Source of the DNA: Lathyrus oleraceus
Taxonomy: Eukaryota; Streptophyta; Magnoliopsida; Fabales; Fabaceae
DNA: 64,000 nt
Direction of reading: 5' to 3'
Assembly: GCF_024323335.1 (NCBI RefSeq)
Contig: NC_066584.1
Location: forward strand, 275,133,618-275,197,617
Shown: positions 46,691-58,267 of the stretch, one piece after another
How the letters are laid out: the number at the start of each line of letters is the position of its first letter
How positions within the stretch are numbered: the first letter of the stretch is position 1
Made by a program: the position numbers and the translations under genes
The notes under the pieces: model-generated
What the model saw: only the letters and a program-made list of their open reading frames with translations
Told to the model about the DNA's origin: nothing
The model's database searches: none

Positions 46691-47453
46691 AGACTCCTGA
46701 ATGAACCTGAGAAATAATATGCATGCAAAGATTAGCTTTTTCTTTTCTTTTTTCTTTTTTTTCTTTTTTTTTTTGCATTATTTTTTTTTTGAAAATAAAC
46801 ATGCTATAATGAAAATGATGCAAACACGACTGGCTGGTTGTGTGTTACGGAGCACGGGTTCAAAGCTTCGGCCTGAATTCGGAACCACAAAGTTATCTGA
46901 GACCCAAAGTCATCTGAAACCCATTCTGTAGAACCAAGTCACCAACAGGAACCAAGAGTCACCAACAAGTCACCAACGGTACCTGTAAATGATGATCATT
47001 CCCTCCCCACTCACGGGTGTCATCTAGGCCAAGGTAAGGTCAAGAGAAACGCAGGATAAATAACCCTTTCATAGAATATCATCATGTACACACTAGATGT
47101 ATGCACCGATAATACCCCATCAGAGTCTGAACTGCTCGTGATATCAAGTTCCGCTAAGTGGCGCAATACCACCCGCTTCCCAAGAATCACTCTATTCCTA
47201 GGTGTCCAAGAGTTCACTCATAGCCTGGGTATTGGGCCTTTTACCTCATGTAACTCCCACCCCACAGAGAGACAAACACACAGCCAGCACAGATGAAAAT
47301 ATGATGAATGCAAACATAAATGCAAACATAAATGCAAACATAAATAAATGAATGCAATAAATAAAATAGCAAAAGCAACCAAACCCTATTCTAAAGAGCG
47401 CTAGGAGTGACTCGTTTAGGGAAGATGGACCAGCAAGAGGTCAACTTCTCTTA
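46691..47453 (-). other. Ogre 5' leader
   Basis: Untranslated region between PBS and ORF1. It contains a low-complexity T/C run on the + strand at about 46735-46792 (A-rich purine tract in the transcript) and short tandem 'gcaaacataaat' repeats at 47307-47350. No gene is seen. Confidence 0.7.
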
Positions 47454-47471
47454 TCCCCAGCAGAGTCGCCA
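47454..47471 (-). other. Ogre primer-binding site, tRNA-Arg
   Basis: On the - strand this reads TGGCGACTCTGCTGGGGA, 18 bases complementary to the 3' end of plant tRNA-Arg. It lies two bases from the 5' LTR edge at 47474 and is the PBS known for Ogre elements. Confidence 0.93.
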
Positions 47472-47473
47472 GC

Positions 47474-50400
47474 TGTCGCATTACGCGAAAAACCGGCGGG
47501 AAAAAGAAACAACAGAGCCGCCACCGTACATTATTTATCCCAAAAGAGGGAAAGGAAACGCTCGAAGTAAACCTGGAAAGGAAATGGTCTTGCGACCAGA
47601 GATTGATAGGATCGGGAGTCGGTTATGCGAAGGGAAGGTATTAGCACCCCTACGCATCCGTCGTACTCGACGGGATCCACGCTCAGAAAGAATAGAAGAA
47701 AGGTTGATAAACAAACTGCTCAAACACTGCACACACGCTGGAAACAAACACAGAAAAGACGGAAGAAACGGACTCGGTAGGATGTCGCATTCTGGGCCTA
47801 CGTAGTCTGTCAGACACAGACATCAGAGTCGACGTAGTTCGGGACGGGGGAAACGTGCTCGCTAGGATGTCGCATCCTATGCATACGTATCTTCACTAAC
47901 CAGAGAAGAATCAGAGCACTCGTAGCTCGGCTAACGCACGCCAAACAAAACACAAACAGGAAACCGACTGCCAATCGCTGGGCTTACGTCAGACTCCACA
48001 CAAACAGGCAAACATGGAAACCGAATGCCAATCGCTGGACTTACATCAGACTCCGAACCAACAAACACACACACAGGAAACCGACTGCCAATCGCTGGAC
48101 TTATGTCAGACTCCAACAAGCAAACAAGACACAGGAAACCAACTGCCAATCGCTGGACTTATGTCAGACTCTAACACACACAAAGGGTTGAAAAAGAAAA
48201 AGGGCGCCCGGAGAGATCAGCTCATCTCCTGCCTACGTACCTCATCTGGTATGAGGATCAGGGCGACGTAGTTCCCCTAAACAGGGAAAGAACTTCTAAC
48301 CTAACCAGAGACTGGGAAGTGACAAACTAGAAGGGAGCCTGACTCGAGCCTAATAGTTATCATGTAATCCACAATGGTCCTAGGTTGAGGTTTCTACCCT
48401 AACTTTCACAGGGAGCAAGCTAGCCTAAACAGCACAATATCAAGCAAAAGCACAAGAGAGCAAGCACACACATTATATGCAAACAATTGGCTCACACAAG
48501 GCTAGGCTGCAGAAACAAGCCAACTGGAATGGGGTGTTTTTAGCTCTTAACCCTAACATTGAGAGTTAGGGTGAAGCAGATGAAATGGGAAGTGAGGGTA
48601 AGACCTCACAGCTCTTATCCCTGGCCTGGGAGAGCTTGACTCAAATAGAAAGTGTGGGAGTTCAGAATGTAGGAACTCTTCTCCACAGATGACTGACACA
48701 ACAAGATCTTGGGCTCTTATTTTTAATGCATAAACACATGGTGTGTGAGCAAAGTGAATGACACAACTGAATAGTAGGGGATGGATTACACATCTCTTTT
48801 ATCTGCCAATTGCCTCTTAAGAGGTCTTTACCTGCTTGGCACAAAATTAAACATTCACAAGCATTGCCTCTTAAGGAGGGCTTTAGACAGGTGCCTGCCC
48901 ACATAACAGGACAGGTCTTCCAGACTACATGAAGTCAGAAGAATTATACCTCAGTGGTAAGCAAACCACAAGCTAGCAAGGCAAGTTCAAAATGAACTCA
49001 AAGCAACTTAGGTACCTGTGAAAAAATCTAAACCAATCAGTTCAACTGTACAGACAAACAAACAACAGCCAATATCAAACAGACAGACAAAGCATCAGGC
49101 AATAATGATCAAGGCACAAGCACAAGTGAATTTGTTCTCAAAGCCTGCAAAACAACACAATGTTAGCCAACATCAACCAAAAATCAGGCTTAAAAGAATG
49201 AGTCACTCCAATCATGGCAATGTGCATCTGAACCTGAAATCACAACTCAAATGATAAGTCCAAACCACTAGGTCAAAGCCTAGGGTCAAAAGAGGATCAA
49301 AAAGTCAAAACAGAACTTCAAACTTGACATGAAGCATGTTTAATCACTCAAGAATAAGTCCTAAAAAGAACCAAATCATAATCCATAAGCAAGTTCATTT
49401 CATGTGCAAGATGAAACAATGACCAATTCAAGGCATCCAAATGATCAACATGAATGAAAAATCTCAATCAAAACAGAAATGATTCAAAAAAATCTGGAAA
49501 AATTCATGCATATTCAAGACATCTAACATGATCAACACACAAAAAAACAGAAGCATTGGACATCATTTGGCATGGCAATCACATTTTACAAAACAGACAA
49601 CCAAATATGTGACACAAATTGTCACACCAAGTTAGCATGAGCATAAAACAGAAATGGATCATGGAAAAAATGTCAAACTAAAGCCAAAATGTTCACCAAT
49701 ATGTCAAGAAGCTACACACAAAATTTCAAAGCCATTGGATCATTTTTGAGCATTTTATGATGAAGGAACAAGGAAATATCATAAATGGATACATGTTCAA
49801 TCACCCTAGGACAAATTATTTTTTCAGCCAAGCACAACCTGCAAATTTATGCTCATAAAAAAGTAGAAAAACCAAGGAGCATTGTGCAGAAAATTGGAGT
49901 GAAATTGATGCATTTTTCTATTTATTGTGATTTTTTGAAGTTGAAGAAAAATTAAAAAAACAAAATGGAGCTAGCATGGAATAATATGGAGGGAAAAGGA
50001 AAAAACGCATGGCAATTTGAAAAATCTTGCTCGGACGGATTCGAACCAAGGACGAATTTGAACTTGGCGCGCCTCACCAAAACGACCACGTTTTGGTCCT
50101 AAACCCTAAGCGCCCAGAATTTTCGTAGCTAATTGACCATTTCGTAGCAAATTCGTAGCTGGGCATGAAGAAACCGTAGCTAAACCTGGAAATTGCATGA
50201 ACTTCGTCTTCTTCCTCATGCACACGATGAATCTCATGAACGATTTTTCCAGAAAAAACCAAAACAGTCCAGAAATCAACAAAACTAACACCAAACGATT
50301 CATCCTTCCATGTACATTCAAGATCAACAATCATTTTATCATAATGCATCATAACAAAGCCAAATCGAAGAAAAACTTAAATGACATCAAAACTTTGAAC

Positions 50401-51884
50401 ATGCATAACTTCATCAATAATGCAACATTTCACTTCATTTTTTTACCAGCATCATCACCAATCAAAGAACTACATGAATATCCTAATGATTTGCAAAATA
50501 ATTGAACTCGAAAACTGACCTTCTTGATGAACAAATTCGGATTTGGCTTGTTTCAAGGCTTGTGATGTTCCAGAACTCTTCTATGATGCTTGTGGAGGCG
50601 ATTGATGGAAGGAATGAAGCTCAAACAAACACGAATCCAGTTAATTTTGAAATCTCCATTGATGCTTCAAACTTCGAGTATGAGCCAATATGGCACGATT
50701 TCTTCCAATTCCACGTTCAAATCCACTCAAAAATGCTTCATGATCATGAATCGAACAATAGGAATAGCTCTTGTGTGAAGAATTTGCAAAAAGTTTTGAG
50801 AGAAGAAATTTGGTGATTCTCAAGATTCGGATCTGAAATGGATGCTAATGACCAATACAGTTAGGATTAACAATATATACCTCATGCTAATGATACTGAA
50901 AATCTGTTTTAACCAAAATTAATCAAGATTAACAAGTTATGAAGTGTATGTGCAAAATTAGATTTTCACCCCCCATGCATGAAAAGCCACGTGAACAGTA
51001 CACGAATCTGGTCCAAAATCACTTAATTAATGCCCATGCAAGCTTTTGAATTGGTTTTGTATGCTCATGATCAACCAAAATGATTTTATGGAATTTTCTT
51101 CAAAAATCTTCATGGATGAACACATGATTAGGCAAGTGGAATTTAAGCCATGTAATGAGATGTTTGGAAACTACAAGTCATGAGGAGAATATTGCAAAAA
51201 GAACCACCCATTTTGGAGGTTTGGTTCAAAAGTTATGCCCATTTGAATCTTCAAACACACTTTGCCATGATTGGATCATATCTCCTCAACCACACATGAG
51301 AAATTCATGATCTTGGACTTTTTGGAAATGGGAGAGAAAGATATTCAACTTTCATGTTGGACAAAATTTCATTTGAAGCTTTCTTGATGATGTAATCTTG
51401 ATTTGAAGTTGGTCCAAAACCTTGCCATTTTGGGAAATTTCAAATTATGGGTCACCTGCTATTTTGGGAAAGTCTTGACCTGACTTCAAATTCTTCAATG
51501 TGAGTGTTTGAAATGTCAAATGAGACTTGTTTGAACATGAATGAAGCATCTCTAACCACTTCCCACCTCCAAATCCACAGTTGACTTTGCAGTTGACTTT
51601 TGTTGACTTTTATGGGCCTCAGATGATTTGCACATGTACTGATGAGTTCTGAGCCTTCAACACTTGGCCAAATTGTTTCAAAATGATCCTTGGGTTATGT
51701 AAGCTCAATGGAACCACCCTAGGGCTTTGATCTCATGGAGAATGCTCTTGTTGCCTTGCACAGTTGAATCTCCTGACCAGTCTTGCCTGATGAGATGTAA
51801 CATGCTATGCAATGCTAATGCAATCCTAATGACCTAAAAATGAAATGTATATACAAATGGGAGGTACAAATTTGAGGTGCTACA
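47474..51884 (-). repeat. Ogre 5' LTR
   Basis: 4411 bp. On the - strand it runs from TGTAGCACCTC to CGTAATGCGACA. It carries the same four-copy tandem repeat (47958-48175) as the 3' LTR. Scattered substitutions versus 19669-24080 are clearly more frequent than between the Sirevirus LTRs, so the Ogre insertion is older. ORFs in this stretch are LTR shadows. Confidence 0.93.
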
Positions 51885-51889
51885 CCAAC

Positions 51890-53270
51890 TTGAAGATTGA
51901 TGAAAGAAAAGTCTATGGGAAATGTTAGACAAGGATGTCACACCAGAAACTCAGACATGACACCACTTCCAAAGGTTTGGAACTCCTTCATATGGATTTG
52001 ATGGGACCCATGCAGGTGGAAAGCCTTGGTGGGAAGAATTATGCATATGAAGTGGTGGATGACTTCTCCAGATATACCTGGATCAACTTTATAAGAAACA
52101 AATCTGATATGTTCAAAGATCTTTGTCTAAAACTTCAAGGAGAAAAGGAAAGTCAAGTTATCAAAATTAGAAGTGAACAAAGAAGGAAGAAGAATCCCAA
52201 AAGTAATGAAGGATTATTTCTGGGCTACAGCAGAGCATATAGAGTGTTTAATTCCAGAACTAAAGTGATGGTATCTATTAATGTTGTGGTTGATGACCAA
52301 CAGACTAATGTCACAAACGATGTTGAGACATCTCTGAATGATTCCCCAACTGATTTCTCAGACAAGGAGAATGAACCTCCTCAAGCTGAACCTGACAAAA
52401 TCAACAAGGGACCCTCCATCAGAGTTTAGAAGGATCATACCAAAGATATCATTAAGAGAAATCCAAATAAAAGGGTCATAACTAGATCAAGGGAAGTGAT
52501 CTCACATGGCTGCTTTGTGTCCAAGATTAAGCCTAGGAATGTCAAGGAAGCCTTGATTGATGAGTTCTGGATCAATACCATACAAAGGGAGTTAGGTCAA
52601 TTCAAGAGGAATGAAGTATGGGAACTGGTTCCCATACCTGAGAGAACAAATGGCATAGCTCGCCCTAAGTCCATTAGATTATTGTATGGAGTGGCATGTA
52701 TTCTGAGGTTCAAACTGTTCCAAATGAATGCCTTCTTGAATGGCTACTTAAAAGAGGAGGTATATGTTGAACATCCTAAAGGACTCACATATTCAAACCT
52801 TCCAAAGCATGTGTACAAATTGAAGAAAGCCCTCTATGATGTGAAGCAAGCTCCTAGGGCTAGGTATGAGAGACTCATAGTGTTCCTCACTAACAATGGC
52901 TACAAGAGGGGAGGTATTGACAAGATCCTATCTGTGAAAAATGAAGGAGGAAAGCTCATAGTGGCTCAAATAGATGTGGATAATATTGGGTTTGGTGGGA
53001 GGTCAGATCAGATGGTAGAACATGTTGTTAGACAAATGTAGTCTAAGGTTGAGATGAGCCTTGTTGGACTTGGGCTACAAGTCAAGCAGATAGAAGAGTC
53101 TATTTTTCTATCTCAAAGCAAATATGCCTGTCCACTTAAAAGAAAGTGCCTCATTTATGGTAAATCATTACCTAGTATTGGAACTAGTATCTATACCATT
53201 TCCACACGCTACCTCAACACAACCATTTTCATCTTCACCAACTTCTCAGACAACCTCTGCTAGGGCAACA
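51890..53270 (+). pseudogene. Copia B pol, integrase and RT remnants
   Basis: Resumes copia B pol after the TSD CCAAC. 51935-52429 keeps the integrase start (GLELLHMDLMGPMQVESLG, VVDDFSRYTW) and then jumps from KIRSE directly to RRKKNPKSNEGLFLGYS, so most of the integrase core including its second Asp and Glu is deleted. 52496-53041 keeps RT pieces (RNEVWELVPIPER, AFLNGYLKEEVYVEHP, KHVYKLKKALYDVKQAPRA) with a second internal deletion before ARPKSIRLL. The catalytic YVDD is degraded to IDVDN. A last piece (IFLSQSKYACPL) is at 53100-53140; RNase H is missing. It is non-functional. Confidence 0.82.
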
Positions 53271-53295
53271 AGATTTTTCTCAAAAGTTCAACAAA

Positions 53296-55076
53296 ATGTC
53301 ACAACATCCCTTATCCTCTGGATCAAAACCCACTCACAAAGCAAGGACTCCCTCCATGGAGTTTCTGGATGAAGATATTTTGGAGGTTATTCCTCTTTCG
53401 GTAATTCCAGGCGACGCCTCTGGCCCTTCTTCCACGGCTGGAAACAATCAAGGTAACATTCCTGATAACCCTCCTCCTAAGGATGACATGCACTATACAG
53501 ATCGTGTCATTAGGAACCTGGTAACTAGGATTCTAAACGAAGGGCATGTAGTCAAGGGTGTTTCGACCCCTCTGTCTAGAAGGGACCCCTCACTTGAGGT
53601 GGAACCCCAAACTAAGATGATGATTCATCTAGATTAGAGAAAGACATGGTTGCTGAGGGACTATGCTCTCTAGGTAAAACCTTGCCTAGTAAGAAACCAG
53701 TAGATATGCCTCATGAAACTCCTGAGAAGGTTATTGATTTGGAGGAAGAGAGTTCAGAAGAGGAAGATGACACCTTGGTCCATCATGTGAAACCAAGTGT
53801 TACAAAGAAACTAAAGACTAGGAAAGGGAAGATTGTGGCTGAGATGTTGACAGCCAGAACAGGTAAGAAGGTTGTTGGTGTAGGACCCTCCAAATCATGG
53901 AGTAAAGTAGAGGTCAAAAAGAGGAAGGTCAGAGAGAGTTCTAACTCTAAAGATGATGTCGAAGACGATGTCCCAGACATCTCTCCTACTAAAAGGCAAA
54001 CTGTTAAAAAGTCTCCAGCTAAGGTTGCAGCTGTACATTTGGACAACATTTCCTTCCATCTGGAAGATGGTGCTGCCAAGTGGAAGTTTGTTATATAGAG
54101 GAGAGTTGTTGTTGAGAGGGAGCTAGGGAAGGAGGCTGTGAAAGTGAAGGAAGTTATAGAGTTGATCAAATCTGCAGGTTTAATGAAAATAGTGGTTGCA
54201 TTACCCCAATGCTTTGAAGGTTTAGTGAAGGAGTTTGTGGTGAATATCCCAGAGGATATTTCTGACAAGAATAGAAAAGAATTCTGCAAGGTCTTTGTGA
54301 GAGGAAGATGTGTAAGGTTCTCCCCAACTATAATCAATAAGTTCCTAGGGAGAGGAACTGAAGGAGGTGTGGAGTTAGAGGCTACATACAATGAAGTCTG
54401 TAGGACAATCACTGTTGGCCAAGTCAAGGAATGGCCAAGCAAAAAGCATCTATCAGCTGGCAAATTAACTGTTAAATATGCCATCTTGCATAAGATTGGT
54501 TCAGCCAACTGGGTGCCAACAAACCATATCTCAACTATCTCTAATGGTCTTGTAAGAATAATCTATGTTATTGGAACCAGGCTCAACTTTGATTTTGGAA
54601 GGTTCATGTTTGAACATATTGTTAGACATGCCTCCACTAATGCAGTAAAGCTTCCTATTGCCTTTCCCTCTATCATTTGTGGAATTATTTTAAGCCAGCA
54701 ACCTGGTATTCTAAACACAAGTGATACTCCCAGCAGAAGGAAGCCTCCATTGTCCATTCACTACAAGTTATTTGAAGGAAGCCATGTCAATGATATTGTC
54801 ATGACATCTTCAAGGAAGGAGCCAGCCTCTCAAGGTGGCTTGATTGCTCAATTGAAGGAAACTTGTAAGGAGATGGAAACTGGGATTAGGGTTGCCAAGG
54901 CTAGGAAAGAGGCTTTAGAGGTTCTCATTAGTAGCTTGGAGCAAGAAGAGATGGATAAGGTTAGTGAAGCCAAGGAGTCAGATGCCCATACCTCAAGTGA
55001 GAGGTCCAATTCTCAAGATCAATCTAGTGGCAATTCTGAATCTGAAGGTGAAGAAGATGCTACTTCCTCAGACTAA
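53296..55076 (+). pseudogene. Copia B ORF3, putative plant transposon protein, broken
   Basis: Three open pieces downstream of pol. 53296-53637 starts MSQHPLSSGSKPTHKARTP. 53646-54098 is acidic then Lys-rich. 54138-55076 is the conserved globular part (CKVFVRGRCVRFSPTIINKF, SAGKLTVKYAILHKIGSANW, VIGTRLNFDFGRFMFEHIV). A frame change separates the first two. A TAG at 54096-54098, probably from a Gln codon, separates the last two, which share one frame. The globular part resembles the same family as the Sirevirus ORF3 at 30646-33015, and like it is followed by an acidic/helical C-terminus. Function unknown. Confidence 0.78.
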
Positions 55077-55823
55077 GTTGTGATGGCCCCCCTGTTATGA
55101 AGACTGTGTGTTCTGGATGTTGTTCTGGATGTTGTTTTGGATGTTTTGGAATCTTGGATGTCTTGTTGTTTTTCTGGTTAATGTTTGTAATTTTTGGCAG
55201 TCCTTTCTGATGCCATGATGTAATATTTGGGCTCTTTATGAGTTCCCTGGATTTCTGATTATCTCAGCTATTGCAGTTGTGTATAATTATGGTTTGTACC
55301 ACCTGACATTTATGTTTTAACATTTTATATGTTATAACATCTCTTGTGACATTCTCTACATGACTGATTGACATTTATTTTGTCTAATTGGTCACTTTGG
55401 TCTATTTTGACTAAAAAGGGGAGAAGTTATTATGTGGAGAGCTGCAGTTAAATATGTGGATATGGAGATCTGTAGTGCTGATGTTGAAGGAGATGTCTGA
55501 TGTGGAACAGAATGATGTTCTGTTCTGTGATGTTTGAGGAGATGTCTGATGTTCTGTGCATATTCTGTGTTACACAGGTGATGTTGAAGGAGATGTCAGA
55601 GGGTAACTCTGAATGTTACAGGTGCTGAAGGAGATGTCTGTATTGAACAGACTTAGGGGGAGAAGAAGTACCCATGTTTTTTATGTGTGTTTTACTAGTT
55701 GCTATTATAGTTAGTAATTCTGTTTGCTTCTGCTGCTGCTTAAACATTGTTATGCTGTTTAACTGCTGATGTGTTTTTTTTCTTGTGAACAAAATGGACT
55801 GATATATGTTTTAACCAAAATTT
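55077..55823 (+). other. Copia B 3' untranslated region
   Basis: 747 bp without a gene. It contains loosely repeated GGATGTTGTT (near 55113-55150) and GAAGGAGATGTCTGATGT-type motifs (near 55485-55640). These share the GATGTC core of the LTR palindrome. Confidence 0.6.
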
Positions 55824-55838
55824 GCCAAAGGGGGAGTT
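55824..55838 (+). other. Copia B polypurine tract
   Basis: GCCAAAGGGGGAGTT immediately before TGTTGGTTC, the start of the right LTR. Confidence 0.85.
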
Positions 55839-55901
55839 TGTTGGTTCTAAGTGTTGGCAACAATTTTGGTAAAACAAAGAGTGTTCACAAGATGTTACAT
55901 A
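55839..55901 (+). repeat. Copia B right LTR, first 63 bp
   Basis: Matches the first 63 bp of 16288-17318 with a few substitutions. It stops abruptly after 'gttacata', where an Ogre-like LTR begins. The remainder should lie beyond the window. Confidence 0.82.
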
Positions 55902-58267
55902 TGGATTTCCCTAGGATTTCCCGAATCCAGGTACAAACGCGAAAAAGAGCGGCGAGGAAAAAAGAGTAGAGTCTCCAGCTATGTACTTTTATCCCAAGAG
56001 GAGGGAAAGGTAGTACTGCATAACCAAGAGGGAACGGATAAAACAAAGTCTCGAACCAAAGAAAACTGAGTAAGGGGGCCAGTTACGTGAAGGGAAGGTT
56101 ATCGCACCCCTTCACGTCTGTGGTACTCCACAGGATCCACGTTTGCTATTTATGTCTAAAGTGTGTATAAAAATCCTATATGCAATGCAAACAAAGAGAA
56201 AATCAAAGTAGGGAAAATAAAGAGTTATTGCTCGCACAGGCCCTACCCTGCTGCATACGTATCTCAAGAAGGATTGAGAATCAGAGCACCGTAGCTCGGC
56301 TAACCTGTTTCTATTTGTTTTGTGTTTTTTAGGTGAACAACGTTACTACGCAATCTACCGGATGCTCGACATTTGGAGACTTACTCACCTGTAGTAGAAG
56401 GAGTTAACGTGTCCTTAAGAAAAGATAATCAAAGAGTTTGTTTGTGTTTTAGGAATGCTCATGCAAAAAGGAAGTCCTAGACGAAGGAACCGTGCTACCT
56501 TAATTGACATGCAAACGAGAGACTATACGAAGTCTAGCAATCCTATGGGGAGACGATCACACCACACAAAAGCATATAGCATAGAATAAACACACCAACA
56601 AGGGGGATCAAACATACAAGGGTAAGGCTTTAGTCAAGAGGGGTCATATCAACCTCGACAAACAAGCCAAACTGTACAAAGGTGGTTTATAGCTCTTAAC
56701 CACTAACATTGAGAGTTAGGGTGAAGCTGATGAAAGATGATGAATAAGGATAAGACCTCATGCTCTTAACCCTGGCCTGGGTGAGCTCAAATCAAAGAAA
56801 ACATGGGGATCCAGAATGAGGGACCCTACTCCACTTGACTGACTCTATACACAGATCTTGGGTTATGTTCAAGAGCATCAGCACGTAGTGCGAGCATAAT
56901 GAACGACTCAATGAATAACAGGGGATTGATTGCTAATCCTTTCTATCTGTCAATTGCGTCTTCACTTAGGAGGACTTAACAAGTAACATGCCTCAACAAG
57001 GAGGTCTTTGGCACAAATGTAAACATACACAATCATGGCCTCTTAAGGAGGACTTCAGCTAAATGCCTGCCAAAAAGGTGGCAGGACTTCTAGACTACAT
57101 GGAGTAAAAGAGTGGCTACCTAAGTGGTGTATCAACCACACTCCAAAGCAAAGCTCAAGCAAGAGCTAAAAGCGACTAATGTACCTGTACAAAAGCCAAA
57201 CAATTAATATTGTATTTAGAAAAACAAACAGACAACACAATGGAACATCCGACAGTTTTACACAATGCAAGCACTCAAGTGAGTTCATCACATCAATGGA
57301 CCTACAACACAACAAGAGTTAGTGATCAAAGCAAATGGCATCTCATGTAATGAGATCACATCAACCATTAGTGTTAAATGCTCAAGCCTGAAACACAAAA
57401 CACAATTGGTAAGTACAAACCACTAGTACAAAGACTAGGGTCAAAGGCAAGTCAAATAGTCAAAACAGAAGTCAATATTTCACATGAAGCAAATTCAATC
57501 AAACAAGAAAGAGTCCTCAAAAGGACCAAAGTCAATTCATAAGGCAAAGCCATCAAATAATCAAGATAAGGCAAAGGCAAGCAATGTGATCAAAATTGGA
57601 CATCAAGAATAGAAAATTCACATTAAAACATAAATGTATCCAATGATCATGAAATTTTTTATGTGAGTTTAACATGTTATGAACAAGCATCATACCAAAA
57701 ATTAAATCCAGAAGAGGTCAATTGGTGTATGAATGAAAATGCACGAGTACAAGGCACAAAATGTTACACCAAATGTCACACCACATGTCTATGTGTCCAA
57801 AACAGTGGTATCAAATGATAAAAATTCCAAACAAAAGCCAAAAAATCATGTCACATGTTATGATCAAGCATGTCAAATTTCAAGGCAATTGGATAAACCA
57901 TGAGCATTTCACAAATCAATTAGCACAACATAGCAAATTGGCATCATGTTCAAATAAACAAGCACAATTAAAAATCCAGAAGCACACAAATCATGAAATA
58001 AATGCTAAAAAAAACTAGACGTCAACACAAGCATGTGGAAAAAAGTTCGGATCAATTTGGACATGTTTTCTATTTTTAATGATTTTTGGAAGTTGAGTGA
58101 ATAAAAGTGAAATAATATGAAATAAATGGAAAATGATATTTGGAATTAAAAATCATCAACATGCATCAGGCAGGGATCAAACCAAGGCAAACAAGGGCAA
58201 ATAAGCGCTCAAAATTAAATCAGAAAACATGCGCTAGGCAAGAATCGAACACAAGTGTTGAAGGTTC
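55902..58267 (-). mobile_element. Ogre-like LTR, left portion
   Basis: Begins TGGATTTCCC at 55902; on the - strand the LTR ends ...GGAAATCCA. The block at 55926-56130 (cgcgaaaaagagcggcg, then ggatccacg) and the 56990-57115 block ('cctcttaaggaggacttcag') match the Ogre LTRs here in the same - orientation, so it is a third, more diverged family member. It inserted in the copia B right LTR; the candidate TSD copy is ACATA at 55897-55901. It is interrupted at 58268 by a solo LTR and continues at 63577. No coding capacity. Confidence 0.72.
58165..58262 (-). repeat. Repeats with GGATCGAACC-like motifs
   Basis: Two units of a ~65 bp degenerate tandem repeat, each with 'aagcgctcaaaattaaat'-type and 'ggatcgaacc'-type motifs (58174-58183 and 58242-58250). 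A third unit lies across the solo LTR at 63577-63650 (ggatcgaacc at 63619-63628). Confidence 0.55.

Larger units (their letters stand above)
19669..51884 (-). mobile_element. Ogre-type Ty3/gypsy element with nested Sirevirus
   Basis: LTRs at 19669-24080 and 47474-51884 (4412 and 4411 bp). Perfect 5 bp TSD CCAAC at 19664-19668 and 51885-51889. The PBS matches tRNA-Arg (47454-47471) and the PPT is at 24081-24092. Internal order on the - strand: ORF1 (46406-45036), gag-PR (44697-41305), predicted intron, RT-RH (to 39448), Sirevirus insertion (29138-39447, TSD AAGGT), aRH-IN (to 27276) and a repeat-rich 3' UTR. Very long LTRs, tRNA-Arg primer, ORF1 and intron are the known hallmarks of Ogre elements of legumes. 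Without the insertion the element would be about 21.9 kb. Five in-frame stops make it non-autonomous. Confidence 0.95.
16288..55901 (+). mobile_element. Decayed Ty1/copia element with ORF3 (copia B), split by Ogre
   Basis: The left LTR is 16288-17318, the PBS 17321-17332, then broken gag and pol, a third ORF, a PPT at 55824-55838 and the start of the right LTR at 55839, which is cut at 55901. Interrupted at 19669-51884 by the Ogre element with TSD CCAAC. Both LTR starts share 'tgttggttctaagtgttggca'-type sequence. Gag has two separated CCHC knuckles with a coiled coil between, and an extra ORF follows pol, as in Sireviruses. The left flank is TTGAG, but its TSD partner lies outside the window. 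Many stops, frameshifts and internal deletions show it is old and non-functional. Confidence 0.85.

Noticed and set aside
50020..50060. tRNA-like sequence with a perfect B-box on the - strand
   Set aside because: No acceptor stem pairing or convincing A-box is visible around it, so it is not called as a tRNA gene.
53783..54508. 241-codon ORF on the - strand
   Set aside because: Antisense to the copia B ORF3, whose conserved domain reads on the + strand.
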